Source of the DNA: UBA3478 sp049596955
GTDB lineage: Bacteria > Bacteroidota > Bacteroidia > Flavobacteriales > Flavobacteriaceae
Assembly: GCA_049596955.1 (NCBI GenBank)
Contig: JBMYMD010000008.1
Span: 21,210 to 85,209 of the forward strand
Length of the DNA: 64,000 nt
Reading direction: 5' to 3'
Positions 18,470 through 27,003 of this stretch are shown in pieces. The first letter of the stretch is position 1. Each line of letters starts with the position of its first letter. The position numbers and the translations under genes are program-made. The notes under the pieces are model-generated. The model was not told the DNA's origin. It did no database searches and worked only from the letters and a program-made list of their open reading frames with translations.

Positions 18470-19351
18470 ATGGCAAACCAGAGTCGAAAAAAGAAAAATT
18501 TAAAGCGAAGACTGACCACTCAGTATCGATTGGTTTTAGTTAATGATCGAACCTTTGAAGAAGCATCTGCAGTCAAGTTGACCTTTCTAAATGTACTTGT
18601 CGCTACCATGGTATTCATTATCCTAATCTTTGCGGGTTCCTTTTTTTTGATTTCTGGAACGGATTTGAGGTATCTCATTCCCGGTAAAGAGTCCAAATAT
18701 TCAGAGCGAATCACTCAAGAATTACTCTTCAGGACAGACTCTATTTACTATGTTTTAGAGCGAGATAATAAACAATTTGAAATTCACAACAAATTGATTA
18801 AAGGAGAGGTGGAATATGCTGAAGTTGAAGAGCTTACAGACAGTATAAATGCGGTTCCTATAAACATGGCTTTAACTGTTCAAAAAAACAAGGCCATTCA
18901 AGAAATCGAAGAAGCTGTTCAAAAAGAAGAAAATTTCAACAAAAAAATTGATGAGAACAGTTTTGATAACGCTATGTTTTTCGTGCCTGTTAATGGTAGT
19001 ATTTCTCAGGCTTATGATCCCAGCATAGATAAAAATCATATGGCTATAGATGTTGCAGCCAAAGTAGGAGAGCCTGTCAAAGCGATTTTAGCAGGTGTAG
19101 TGATGCATGCTGAATGGTCATCTGATACCGGATATAATGTAATTGTGCAACATAAAGAAGGGCTGACATCAATTTATAAACACAATGGTAAACTTTCTGT
19201 AAAACAAGGGCAGCGCGTTAGTGCAGGCGAGGTGATTGCCTCTGTCGGTAATTCAGGCGAGTTTTCAAGCGGACCTCACTTACATTTTGAGCTCTGGATC
19301 AATGAAAAAGCTGTTAATCCTTCAGATTATATTGATTTTCAACAACAATGA
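18470..19351 (+). CDS. Membrane-anchored M23 metallopeptidase
   Basis: A basic cytoplasmic N-terminus, a membrane helix at residues about 41-62 (NVLVATMVFIILIFAGSFFL), a periplasmic coiled linker and a C-terminal LytM/M23 domain can be seen. The zinc ligands are intact (HMAID and HLHFELW), so it should be an active peptidoglycan endopeptidase, unlike the EnvC-like protein at 41881. The last 4 bp overlap the GH3-family gene, so translation is probably coupled. It is the first gene of a four-gene run ending with purD. Confidence 0.92.
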   Translation: MANQSRKKKNLKRRLTTQYRLVLVNDRTFEEASAVKLTFLNVLVATMVFIILIFAGSFFLISGTDLRYLIPGKESKYSERITQELLFRTDSIYYVLERDNKQFEIHNKLIKGEVEYAEVEELTDSINAVPINMALTVQKNKAIQEIEEAVQKEENFNKKIDENSFDNAMFFVPVNGSISQAYDPSIDKNHMAIDVAAKVGEPVKAILAGVVMHAEWSSDTGYNVIVQHKEGLTSIYKHNGKLSVKQGQRVSAGEVIASVGNSGEFSSGPHLHFELWINEKAVNPSDYIDFQQQ

Positions 19352-20841
19352 CCTTAAAATCAATTTTGGCCATACCCTTTGCCAAATACACCTACAAGAA
19401 AGAAAAAAAATGGATTGACCGTCCACTAAAAGCTCAGCAAAAAACCTTGTCTTATCTCATAAAGCAAGGGAGCTCAACGGCTTTCGGCAAAGACCATGAC
19501 TTCAATCAGATAAACGACTACCAATCGTTTAAAAGTAGAGTTCCTATTAGAGATTACGAGCAGCTCAAGTCTTACGTACATCGAATTATTGAAGGTGAAA
19601 AAAACGTGTTGTGGCCAGGGCAACCGGCTTACCTCGCGAAGACATCTGGAACGACATCTGGGGCAAAATATATACCGATTACTGCCGAATCGATGAGTGA
19701 ACAGGTGCGCGCTTCGAAAAACGCTCTTTTGTTTTACATCGCACAGACTAAAAACGCCAATTATGTCAATGGCAAAATGATTTTTTTGCAAGGAAGTCCC
19801 GTTTTGACCAAAAAAGGAAACATAAATGTTGGTCGACTCTCGGGAATATCAGCGCATTATCTTCCTTCTTATTTGCTTAAAAACAGACTTCCTACTTGGG
19901 AAACGAATTGCATTGAAGAGTGGGAAGACAAAGTAGACGCAATCGTAGAAGAAACTTCTAAGGAGAACATGACCCTAATTGCTGGTATTCCTTCTTGGGT
20001 TCAAATGTATTTTGAAAAGCTAAACACCACCACAGGCAAAAAAGTGGGAGACCTGTTTCCTAATTTTTCTCTTTTTGTTTATGGTGGAGTCAATTACGAA
20101 CCTTATAGAAAGAAATTTGAAAGTCTGATCGGAAGAAAAGTAGACAGTATTGAACTCTTCCCTGCAAGCGAAGGGTTTTTTGCTTTTCAAGACGACCAAA
20201 ATGACCATGGATTATTGCTACAGCTTAACTCAGGCATTTATTACGAGTTCATCCCTATAGAACATTATTTCGATGAGAACCCTAGACGCCTCAACATCGA
20301 AGAAGTTGAATTAGGGAAAGATTATGCCCTTATTCTGTCGACTACTGCGGGTCTTTGGGGATACGATATTGGAGATACCGTCAGATTTACTTCTTTAAAG
20401 CCCTATAAGATTATCGTTTCAGGGCGAGTAAAACACTTTATTTCAGCCTTTGGAGAACATGTGATTGCCAAAGAGGTTGAACAGGCGATGAAAGAGGCGA
20501 TCGAACAATCAGACGCAAGGGTAAATGAATTTAGTGTTGCACCTCAAATAAACCCAAAAGAAGGCCTTCCGTTTCACGAATGGTTTGTAGAATTTGACCA
20601 TACGCCAAAAGACATCAGTTCTTTTGCGGCAATTATAGACGATAGTATGCAGCGTCAAAACATCTATTATAAAGACTTATTAGAAGGAAATATATTACGA
20701 CCTGCAGTGATCAGCTGTGTGGCCAAGGGTGGGTTTGAAGCCTACATGAGTTCAGAAGGCAAATTAGGAGGCCAGAACAAAGTAAAACGCCTGTCAAACG
20801 ACAGGGTTATGGCAGATAAGTTAAGCAGATTTCTAAAGTGA
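19348..20841 (+). CDS. GH3-family acyl-adenylating enzyme
   Basis: This is a member of the ANL superfamily in the group named after plant GH3 proteins, which adenylate a carboxylic acid and conjugate it to an amino acid. The adenylate motif is KTSGTTSGAKYIP at residues 98-110, with YGGVNYEPYR, ELFPASEGFFAFQ and GLWGYDIGDTVRFTSLKPYK further on. GH3 homologues are widespread in Bacteroidota, but their substrate is unknown to me. It overlaps the M23 gene by 4 bp and the epimerase gene by 1-4 bp, which suggests a cell-envelope or small-molecule role. The old name 'auxin-responsive promoter' protein says nothing about function here. Confidence 0.88.
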   Translation: MTLKSILAIPFAKYTYKKEKKWIDRPLKAQQKTLSYLIKQGSSTAFGKDHDFNQINDYQSFKSRVPIRDYEQLKSYVHRIIEGEKNVLWPGQPAYLAKTSGTTSGAKYIPITAESMSEQVRASKNALLFYIAQTKNANYVNGKMIFLQGSPVLTKKGNINVGRLSGISAHYLPSYLLKNRLPTWETNCIEEWEDKVDAIVEETSKENMTLIAGIPSWVQMYFEKLNTTTGKKVGDLFPNFSLFVYGGVNYEPYRKKFESLIGRKVDSIELFPASEGFFAFQDDQNDHGLLLQLNSGIYYEFIPIEHYFDENPRRLNIEEVELGKDYALILSTTAGLWGYDIGDTVRFTSLKPYKIIVSGRVKHFISAFGEHVIAKEVEQAMKEAIEQSDARVNEFSVAPQINPKEGLPFHEWFVEFDHTPKDISSFAAIIDDSMQRQNIYYKDLLEGNILRPAVISCVAKGGFEAYMSSEGKLGGQNKVKRLSNDRVMADKLSRFLK

Positions 20842-21839
20842 TGAGCAGAACTAAACAACGCGTATTAATTACCGGAGCTGCTGGATTCCTGGGATCACAT
20901 TTGTGTGATCTTTTTCTTTCGAAAGGATGCGAGGTCATCGGAATGGATAATCTCATTACAGGAGACTTAAAAAACATAAATCATTTGAAAGAGAACAGTG
21001 ATTTTAGTTTTGTTCAACACGATGTTACAGATTATGTTGAAGTTGAAGGGCCTTTGGATTTTATTTTACACTTTGCATCTCCCGCAAGCCCAATAGACTA
21101 TTTAAAAATTCCTATTCAAACTCTAAAAGTAGGAGCTTTGGGAACACATAATTTATTAGGGCTGGCAAAGGCAAAAAAAGCAAGATTTATGATTGCTTCA
21201 ACCTCTGAAGTCTATGGAGATCCTTTAGTACATCCTCAAAAAGAAACCTACTACGGAAATGTAAACACTATAGGACCTAGAGGGGTATACGATGAAGCTA
21301 AGCGTTTTCAAGAATCAATAACAATGGCATATCACAGGGTTCATGAACTGGACACTCGCATTGCAAGAATATTCAATACTTATGGACCACGTATGCGACT
21401 TAACGACGGGCGTGTTATTCCAGCATTCATTGGCCAAGCTCTTAGGGGCGAAGAGCTCACAGTCTTTGGAGATGGCTCTCAAACACGTTCTTTTTGTTAT
21501 GTCTCTGACTTGGTGGACGGTTTGTATCGCCTGCTTATGACTCCTTACCATTTGCCTGTCAACCTAGGCAACCCTCAAGAAATCACAATACTCGATTTTG
21601 CTAAAGAAATCGTGAAACTCACTAAGTCTAAAAAAGGAATTAGCTTTAAATCGCTGCCTAAAGACGATCCTCTTCAACGACAACCAGATATTAGTAAGGC
21701 AAAAGAATTGCTTGCATGGCAGCCCAAAGTGCAACGTCGTGAAGGAATGAAAAAAACCTTAGACTATTTTAAAACCCTATCAAAACAAGAGCTCAATAAA
21801 ACAGAGCATAGAGACTTTAACAAGCACAACAACAATTAA
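20841..21839 (+). CDS. UDP-glucuronate decarboxylase-like SDR epimerase
   Basis: This extended short-chain dehydrogenase has an NAD motif GAAGFLGSHL, LHFASPASPIDYL (a hallmark of UDP-xylose synthase/UXS), the catalytic Ser in STSEVYGDP and YxxxK in YDEAK. It probably converts UDP-glucuronate to UDP-xylose, though a related nucleotide-sugar reaction is possible. It ends with a basic and Asn-rich tail. I chose the ATG at 20841; a GTG lies one codon upstream. It sits inside the M23-GH3-purD run. Confidence 0.88.
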   Translation: MSRTKQRVLITGAAGFLGSHLCDLFLSKGCEVIGMDNLITGDLKNINHLKENSDFSFVQHDVTDYVEVEGPLDFILHFASPASPIDYLKIPIQTLKVGALGTHNLLGLAKAKKARFMIASTSEVYGDPLVHPQKETYYGNVNTIGPRGVYDEAKRFQESITMAYHRVHELDTRIARIFNTYGPRMRLNDGRVIPAFIGQALRGEELTVFGDGSQTRSFCYVSDLVDGLYRLLMTPYHLPVNLGNPQEITILDFAKEIVKLTKSKKGISFKSLPKDDPLQRQPDISKAKELLAWQPKVQRREGMKKTLDYFKTLSKQELNKTEHRDFNKHNNN

Positions 21840-21840
21840 A

Positions 21841-23133
21841 ATGAAACACAACACACTACTTATCGGATCCGGAGGAAGAGAACACGCCATGACATGGAGA
21901 ATCGCGCAAAGTGATTCATGTGGAGCCTTATATGTAGCGCCAGGAAATGCAGGAACCTCTGCATTAGCTACAAATGTCGATTTAGACATCAGCGATCTAA
22001 AGGCCGTGAAAGCGTTTTGTTTGGAACGAACTATAGATCTTTTGGTCGTAGGACCAGAGCAGCCTTTGGTAGATGGGATTGTAGATTTTTTCAGGGCAGA
22101 AGAAGAGCTCCAGCATATCGCTGTAGTTGGGCCAGATTCCACAGCAGCTCAACTTGAAGGCAGCAAAGAGTTCGCTAAAGAGTTTATGAGCAAATATGCT
22201 ATCCCAACCGCCGCCTATCAAAGTTTTGAGGCAGATCAATTGGAAGAGGCATTGTCTTACATCGACCATATTCAGGCGCCATACGTAATTAAGGCAGATG
22301 GACTAGCTGCTGGCAAAGGGGTAGTAATTGCCGAAGATGCTGAGACGGCCAAGGCTACTTTGATATCTTTTTTAAAAGACAAGCAATTCGGAGAAGCTTC
22401 TTCAAAAGTGGTAATTGAGGAGTTCCTCAAAGGCATTGAAATGTCTTGTTTCGTGGCTGTTGACGGTACTGAAAACTACATTGTTCTACCAAGAGCAAAA
22501 GACTATAAGCGAATTGGTGAAGGAGACACTGGTCTCAATACAGGTGGAATGGGCGCTATCTCTCCAGTTCCCTTTGAAGATGAAGCCTTATTTCAAAAAA
22601 TAGAAGAGGCTGTTGTAAAGCCAACGGTTCAAGGAATTTTAAGCGAAGGGTATCACTATCGCGGTTTTGTTTTTATAGGGCTTATGATTGTTGATCAAAA
22701 CCCATTTGTAATCGAGTACAACGTGCGTATGGGAGACCCTGAAACGCAGGTGGTCTTTCCGCGATTTGAGACTGACTATATCGATTTTTTTAAGGCCATT
22801 GCTTCAGGGAATTTAAAAAAGGTACAACACCGAGAACTTCAAGAGGCTGCAACCACTGTTATCGCGGTTTCCAAAGGTTATCCGCAGTCTTATGAAAAAG
22901 GAAAGTCCATTGAAGGATTAGCTCCTATCGACAATGACCGAATTGTATTTCATGCAGGGACCAAAACAAAGAATGAGAAACTATTGAGTAATGGAGGTCG
23001 GGTACTGGCATTTACATCCTATGGCAGCACAATTCAAAAGGCATTAAACAGGAGTTACGAACAGCTATCAATAGCCAGTTTCGAGGGAATGACTTTTAGA
23101 AAAGATATTGGGTTTGATTTAGAAACCGAATAG
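21841..23133 (+). CDS. purD: Phosphoribosylamine-glycine ligase (GAR synthetase)
   Basis: This ATP-grasp enzyme performs step two of purine synthesis, joining glycine to phosphoribosylamine. Residues 1-20 give LLIGSGGREHAMTWR. The ATP-grasp part has PYVIKADGLAAGKGVVIAED, LNTGGMGAISPVPF and EYNVRMGDPETQVV. The length of 430 residues is normal. It starts 1 bp after the epimerase stop, so it is cotranscribed with envelope genes. Its stop abuts the stop of the convergent DUF6341 gene with no bases between. Confidence 0.96.
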   Translation: MKHNTLLIGSGGREHAMTWRIAQSDSCGALYVAPGNAGTSALATNVDLDISDLKAVKAFCLERTIDLLVVGPEQPLVDGIVDFFRAEEELQHIAVVGPDSTAAQLEGSKEFAKEFMSKYAIPTAAYQSFEADQLEEALSYIDHIQAPYVIKADGLAAGKGVVIAEDAETAKATLISFLKDKQFGEASSKVVIEEFLKGIEMSCFVAVDGTENYIVLPRAKDYKRIGEGDTGLNTGGMGAISPVPFEDEALFQKIEEAVVKPTVQGILSEGYHYRGFVFIGLMIVDQNPFVIEYNVRMGDPETQVVFPRFETDYIDFFKAIASGNLKKVQHRELQEAATTVIAVSKGYPQSYEKGKSIEGLAPIDNDRIVFHAGTKTKNEKLLSNGGRVLAFTSYGSTIQKALNRSYEQLSIASFEGMTFRKDIGFDLETE

Positions 23134-23358
23134 TTAGAGGTAAGAGTGAGAAGAAATTGATTTGTCTTCTTCTCCATTGTCGCTGTATTTTTTGAGTTCA
23201 CCCATCCAATAAACAGAGGCAATAACACCTATGACAAAAAAGATCCAATTTACGGTATTAGACATCCACCAACTTTCCATTGCTCTGAGAAGGTTAAATG
23301 GCATAAATAAATAATTTTCAAATAAATCAGCAATACCGTAAAAGATCGAAGACCACAT
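23134..23358 (-). CDS. Small membrane protein, DUF6341-like
   Basis: The protein has 74 residues from the ATG at 23358 (MWSSIFYGIADLFENYLFMP), one clear membrane helix (NWIFFVIGVIASVYWMGEL) and a hydrophilic tail with DNGEED. It resembles the flavobacterial family I know as DUF6341, often found beside purD; its function is unknown. An upstream start at 23397 would add 13 residues overlapping the promoter box. Confidence 0.72.
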   Translation of the reverse strand: MWSSIFYGIADLFENYLFMPFNLLRAMESWWMSNTVNWIFFVIGVIASVYWMGELKKYSDNGEEDKSISSHSYL

Positions 23359-23375
23359 AATTCTATTATTTGCAG

Positions 23376-23383
23376 CAAAAATA
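23376..23383 (-). promoter_or_regulatory. Promoter for the DUF6341-like gene
   Basis: Minus-strand TATTTTTG matches TAnnTTTG, with CTTG 19 bp upstream in place of the TTTG -33 element. It lies 17 nt before the ATG and so fixes the start at 23358. Confidence 0.62.
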
Positions 23384-23517
23384 AACATTAAGCCCATTAA
23401 TACAAGTTTTGTTCAGTCAGAAAACGCAAAAATTTAAGTGCAAAAGGGGGACATTATTCAAGCTTGCTTCTCTCTAACGGAATATAGGATTTATCTTAGC
23501 AAAAAATTTTAGGCTAA

Positions 23518-24123
23518 ATGTTTACACAGAAAGCGTTCGATATCTTTAATCAAGCTATTTCAATCTATCACATCAAAGACGATGTCGACCAAGACATGCC
23601 GTCACCTTTTGACAAAGGAAGCATAGAAGATTTACTGTTCACCAAAAACTGGATAGACACTGTACAGTGGCATTACGAAGACATAATACGCGACCCAGAT
23701 ATTGAACCAAATGCAGCCTTGGCACTTAAACGACAAATAGATGCCTCTAATCAAAACAGAACAGATTTAGTAGAATATTTGGACGCCTATTTTTTAGAGC
23801 TGTACAAGTCGGTTGAGATAGATGAGAATGCAAGTATCAATACAGAGAGTCCGGCCTGGGCATTTGACCGCCTTTCTATCTTGGCCTTAAAGATTTATCA
23901 TATGCAGGAAGAGGCCAGTCGTGAAGACGCCTCTGAGGAGCACCTTAAAGCGTGCAAACAAAAACTCGACATATTGCTGGAGCAAAAAGAAGACCTCAGC
24001 ACAGCCATTGAACAATTGCTTAACGACATTTCTCAAGGAAAAAAATACATGAAGGTGTATAAGCAGATGAAGATGTACAACGACGATGAGTTAAACCCTG
24101 TACTGCGTGCCAAAAGAAGTTAG
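23518..24123 (+). CDS. DUF4254-family protein
   Basis: This 201-residue, mostly helical, soluble protein has the family features LLFTKNWIDTVQWHYEDIIRDP and RQIDASNQNRTDLVEYLDAY. Function is unknown. In Bacteroidota the family typically sits next to a GT9 glycosyltransferase, and here the next gene overlaps it by 17 bp, so a role in lipopolysaccharide core or related glycan synthesis is plausible by context only. A weak promoter box (TATCTTAG, 23492-23499) lies 18 nt upstream. Confidence 0.85.
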   Translation: MFTQKAFDIFNQAISIYHIKDDVDQDMPSPFDKGSIEDLLFTKNWIDTVQWHYEDIIRDPDIEPNAALALKRQIDASNQNRTDLVEYLDAYFLELYKSVEIDENASINTESPAWAFDRLSILALKIYHMQEEASREDASEEHLKACKQKLDILLEQKEDLSTAIEQLLNDISQGKKYMKVYKQMKMYNDDELNPVLRAKRS

Positions 24124-25105
24124 AATATTATTTATTCGTTTTTCTGCCATGGGAGATGTGGCCATGTGCCTGCCTGTACTAAAAACCTTTCAAAACAAAT
24201 ATCCTAATCACCGTATTTCAATATTGACTAAAGAGGCCTTTATTCCATTGTTTAAAGACCTTTCAAACATTGAGTTTATCGGACTGAAAAAAGGAGAAGG
24301 CATCTTTTCATTACTGCAACGGATCTCGAAGCTGCAGCCTTTTCATTTGGTGTTGGATTTGCATTCGAGCTTGCGATCTGCTTTTGTCTGTTCAGCACTT
24401 GCTTTAAAAGGTGCTAAAACACACAAAATAGATAAGCGCAGAGCAGCTAAAAAAAAGTTTTTAAACACCGAAAGCGCTTTGTTAAAGCCTATTACTTCCC
24501 AGGCTCAAGCCTATTTAAACGTCGTTGAACATTTTGGATTTAAACTGAACATCAAAGAATTAAGCCCAATACAATCAGCAAAGAAGAATTCAAACCAAAG
24601 GCGTATAGGAGTGGCTCCCTTCGCTGCTCATTCTTCTAAGACCTACCCTGAAGATTTAATGCAGACCCTTATTGAAAAGATCTGTAACATAAATTCAGGC
24701 AATCAAGTCATTTTATTTGGTGCACCCGGGAGTCAACAGGAGCAACTTAAACAGTGGTGTGGCAATTCGACTCAGCTTAAAACTAATGCTGGATTGAGCC
24801 TCGATAAAGAATTGGTCTTAATGACCCAATTAGATCTTATGATCAGTATGGATTCCGCAAATGGTCATATGGCGGCAAACGTCGGCGTTCCTGTAATTAC
24901 CCTTTGGGGAAGCACTCACCCTTATGCAGGATATCAACCTCTTTTTCAACCTTTTAAAAACAGTTTTTTGCCAGATTACGAGCGGTATCCACAACTGCCC
25001 TCTTCTATTTTTGGTGAGCGAGAAATAAGAGGATATGAAGACGCCATGCGCTCCATAAATCAAGAGTCAATACTCTCACGCGTCAAGGAGATATTAAATT
25101 TGTAA
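24107..25105 (+). CDS. Glycosyltransferase family 9 (heptosyltransferase-like)
   Basis: This protein has the GT-B fold of the ADP-heptose:LPS heptosyltransferase family: ILFIRFSAMGDVAMCLPVL at the N-terminus, LVLDLHSSLRS, IGVAPFAAHSSKTYP and the acceptor/donor region DLMISMDSANGHMAANVGVPVITLWG. It probably adds a sugar to the LPS core on the cytoplasmic face. The start is a GTG that overlaps the DUF4254 gene by 17 bp. Patatin follows one base downstream, so the three are likely one operon. Confidence 0.9.
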   Translation: MPKEVRILFIRFSAMGDVAMCLPVLKTFQNKYPNHRISILTKEAFIPLFKDLSNIEFIGLKKGEGIFSLLQRISKLQPFHLVLDLHSSLRSAFVCSALALKGAKTHKIDKRRAAKKKFLNTESALLKPITSQAQAYLNVVEHFGFKLNIKELSPIQSAKKNSNQRRIGVAPFAAHSSKTYPEDLMQTLIEKICNINSGNQVILFGAPGSQQEQLKQWCGNSTQLKTNAGLSLDKELVLMTQLDLMISMDSANGHMAANVGVPVITLWGSTHPYAGYQPLFQPFKNSFLPDYERYPQLPSSIFGEREIRGYEDAMRSINQESILSRVKEILNL

Positions 25106-25106
25106 T

Positions 25107-25883
25107 ATGGCAAAAGAGACACCAAAAAAAATAGCGTTGATTTTATCAGGAGGAGGCATACGTGGTATTGCTCATATTGGTCTACTCAAAGCTATGCGAG
25201 AATTTGAACTCGAGGCAGATGAAGTATCGGGGGCTTCGATAGGTGCCCTAGTGGGTGCATTATACAGCAATGGCAATCCCTGCGAAGAAATCCTCAATTT
25301 TTTTAAAGAAACACCGCTTTTTCGCCCAAATAACTTTGCTTTCAGTAAAGCAGGTCTTTTTGATACCGACAAATATCACAAGGTTTTACAATCATACCTT
25401 GGACATTCGAGCTTTGAGGCTCTAAAATCAAAATTGTATGTAATTGCAACAGAATTAGGCGAAGGAAGAGAAGTGGTTTTTAATGAAGGAGAATTAATAA
25501 GACCTTTATTGGCTAGCGCAGCGCTTCCACCTGTTTTTAGCCCTGTTGAAATAAATCAAAAAATCTATGCTGACGGAGGGATACTAAACAACTTTCCATC
25601 CGAGTATGTGTCAAAAAAAAGTTTAAAAATTGGCTCAAATACTACGGTTATCAATCCTTTAGCCAAGAAAGACATCAGTAATGCAATTCAATTGACAACA
25701 CGCGTCTCGACCATTATGATTCACTCGTCCACCGCCAAAAAGCTCGATGGTTGCGACATTTATATCGCTCCTAAAGAGCTGAGGTCCATAGGCTTATTAG
25801 ATAAGACTTCAATAGAAAAAGCCTATGAAATCGGTTATGAGCACGCCTCTAAAGCGATTGAATCTTACTTAAACGCTAAATGA
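25107..25883 (+). CDS. Patatin-like phospholipase
   Basis: The 258-residue patatin fold carries the oxyanion loop SGGGIRG, the nucleophile elbow GASIG (GxSxG) near residue 44 and the catalytic Asp in DGG (YADGGILNN). These make up a Ser-Asp dyad of a lipid acyl hydrolase. No signal peptide is seen, so it is predicted to be cytoplasmic or peripheral to the membrane. Substrate unknown. It is cotranscribed with the GT9 gene. The stop codon directly abuts the stop of the convergent reductase gene. Confidence 0.92.
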   Translation: MAKETPKKIALILSGGGIRGIAHIGLLKAMREFELEADEVSGASIGALVGALYSNGNPCEEILNFFKETPLFRPNNFAFSKAGLFDTDKYHKVLQSYLGHSSFEALKSKLYVIATELGEGREVVFNEGELIRPLLASAALPPVFSPVEINQKIYADGGILNNFPSEYVSKKSLKIGSNTTVINPLAKKDISNAIQLTTRVSTIMIHSSTAKKLDGCDIYIAPKELRSIGLLDKTSIEKAYEIGYEHASKAIESYLNAK

Positions 25884-26927
25884 TTAGACGTCGTCAAAGT
25901 CAATGGATAGGGGGGCTTCTGTAACTTTTGCTTGGCACGCCAAGGTTAGACCTTGCGCTATTTCACTATCGGTTAAAATTTGGTTTTTCACCATTTCTAC
26001 CGCCCCTTTCTTAACTTTACAAATGCAGCTGCTGCAAACTCCTCCCTGACAAGAATAAGGAGCGTCTAAATCGTTTTCTAGCAAACTATCCAAGACCAAT
26101 TTGTCTGCCGGCGCCATAATACTATGTGTAACGCCATCGATAAGCACATCGATTTGTACCTGACCTTCAATGCTGCTGCTAACCTCTTCTTGTTCTGAAT
26201 AAAATAACTCGTATAAAATTTTATCCTGTGGTAATCCGTAATTCTGTAGTGTTTCTCTTAAGGTTTGAATCATGCCTTCTGGCCCGCACAAATAAGCGAG
26301 GTCTAATGCAGGCTGACTAAAAGTATTCTTCAGCGTATGAAGACATAGGGCGTTATCTATGCGCCCAAACGCACCTTTGTCAGAAGCAGCTCTACTATAG
26401 GTTCTAAATAGCCTTAAACGTTTTGGATAGGCGGCTACAAGCTGATCTAATTCTTCAGCGAACATTTCGTCTGCCTCAGACTGATTTCCATAAAGCAGAT
26501 AAACTGTATTTGAATTGTGATTTGAAAGCGCTTCTTTAGCAATACTCATTATAGGAGTGATTCCGCTACCAGCAGCGACACAAAGGATGTTTTTTGAACG
26601 CCATCTGTTGTTTTCAAAGGTGAATCGCCCTTCTGGACTAGATACCAGTAAGGCATCACCTACTGACACTTCTCGATTGGCATAAACTGAAAATTTACCC
26701 TGAGGAATTTCTTTTACACCCATGACGAGCTGATCCTCGTTAGGCGCGGCACAAATAGAATAGGATCTCCTAATAGTCTCTCCTTGATGTTGGTGTTCAA
26801 CGGTTGCGTATTGGCCCGCCTTAAAGGCATACCTTTTTTTGAGTTCTTTTGGGATTTCAAAACTTAAGGCTACAGCTTTATCAGTAAGACGTCTGACCTG
26901 CTTTACCTTTAGGGAGTTAAAATTCAT
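25884..26927 (-). CDS. PaaE-type ferredoxin-NAD(P)H oxidoreductase
   Basis: This modular electron-transfer protein has an FAD-binding barrel (RRSYSICAAP), an NAD(P)-binding domain (VAAGSGITPIMSIAKEAL, CGPEGMI) and a C-terminal plant-type [2Fe-2S] ferredoxin domain with Cys ligands in YSCQGGVCSSCICKV and LACQAK. The order FNR-then-ferredoxin matches PaaE, the phenylacetyl-CoA epoxidase reductase, but no other paa gene is present. It may serve another oxygenase or desaturase. It is divergent from the DUF5687 gene. Confidence 0.88.
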   Translation of the reverse strand: MNFNSLKVKQVRRLTDKAVALSFEIPKELKKRYAFKAGQYATVEHQHQGETIRRSYSICAAPNEDQLVMGVKEIPQGKFSVYANREVSVGDALLVSSPEGRFTFENNRWRSKNILCVAAGSGITPIMSIAKEALSNHNSNTVYLLYGNQSEADEMFAEELDQLVAAYPKRLRLFRTYSRAASDKGAFGRIDNALCLHTLKNTFSQPALDLAYLCGPEGMIQTLRETLQNYGLPQDKILYELFYSEQEEVSSSIEGQVQIDVLIDGVTHSIMAPADKLVLDSLLENDLDAPYSCQGGVCSSCICKVKKGAVEMVKNQILTDSEIAQGLTLACQAKVTEAPLSIDFDDV

Positions 26928-26944
26928 GCGCTTTTCTTTTTTTA

Positions 26945-26952
26945 CAAAGGTA
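26945..26952 (-). promoter_or_regulatory. Promoter -7 box for the reductase gene
   Basis: Minus-strand TACCTTTG matches TAnnTTTG, 17 nt before the ATG at 26927. It is back to back with a plus-strand box TATTTTTA (26978-26985) that serves the DUF5687 gene. Confidence 0.58.
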
Positions 26953-27003
26953 AGGGTATACTTTTTATGTGAATGCCTATTTTTACACCACCTAAACCTA
27001 TTT

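Noticed and set aside
25884..26927. Calling the reductase paaE
   Set aside because: Domain order fits, but no other phenylacetate genes are in the window, so a specific symbol is not justified.
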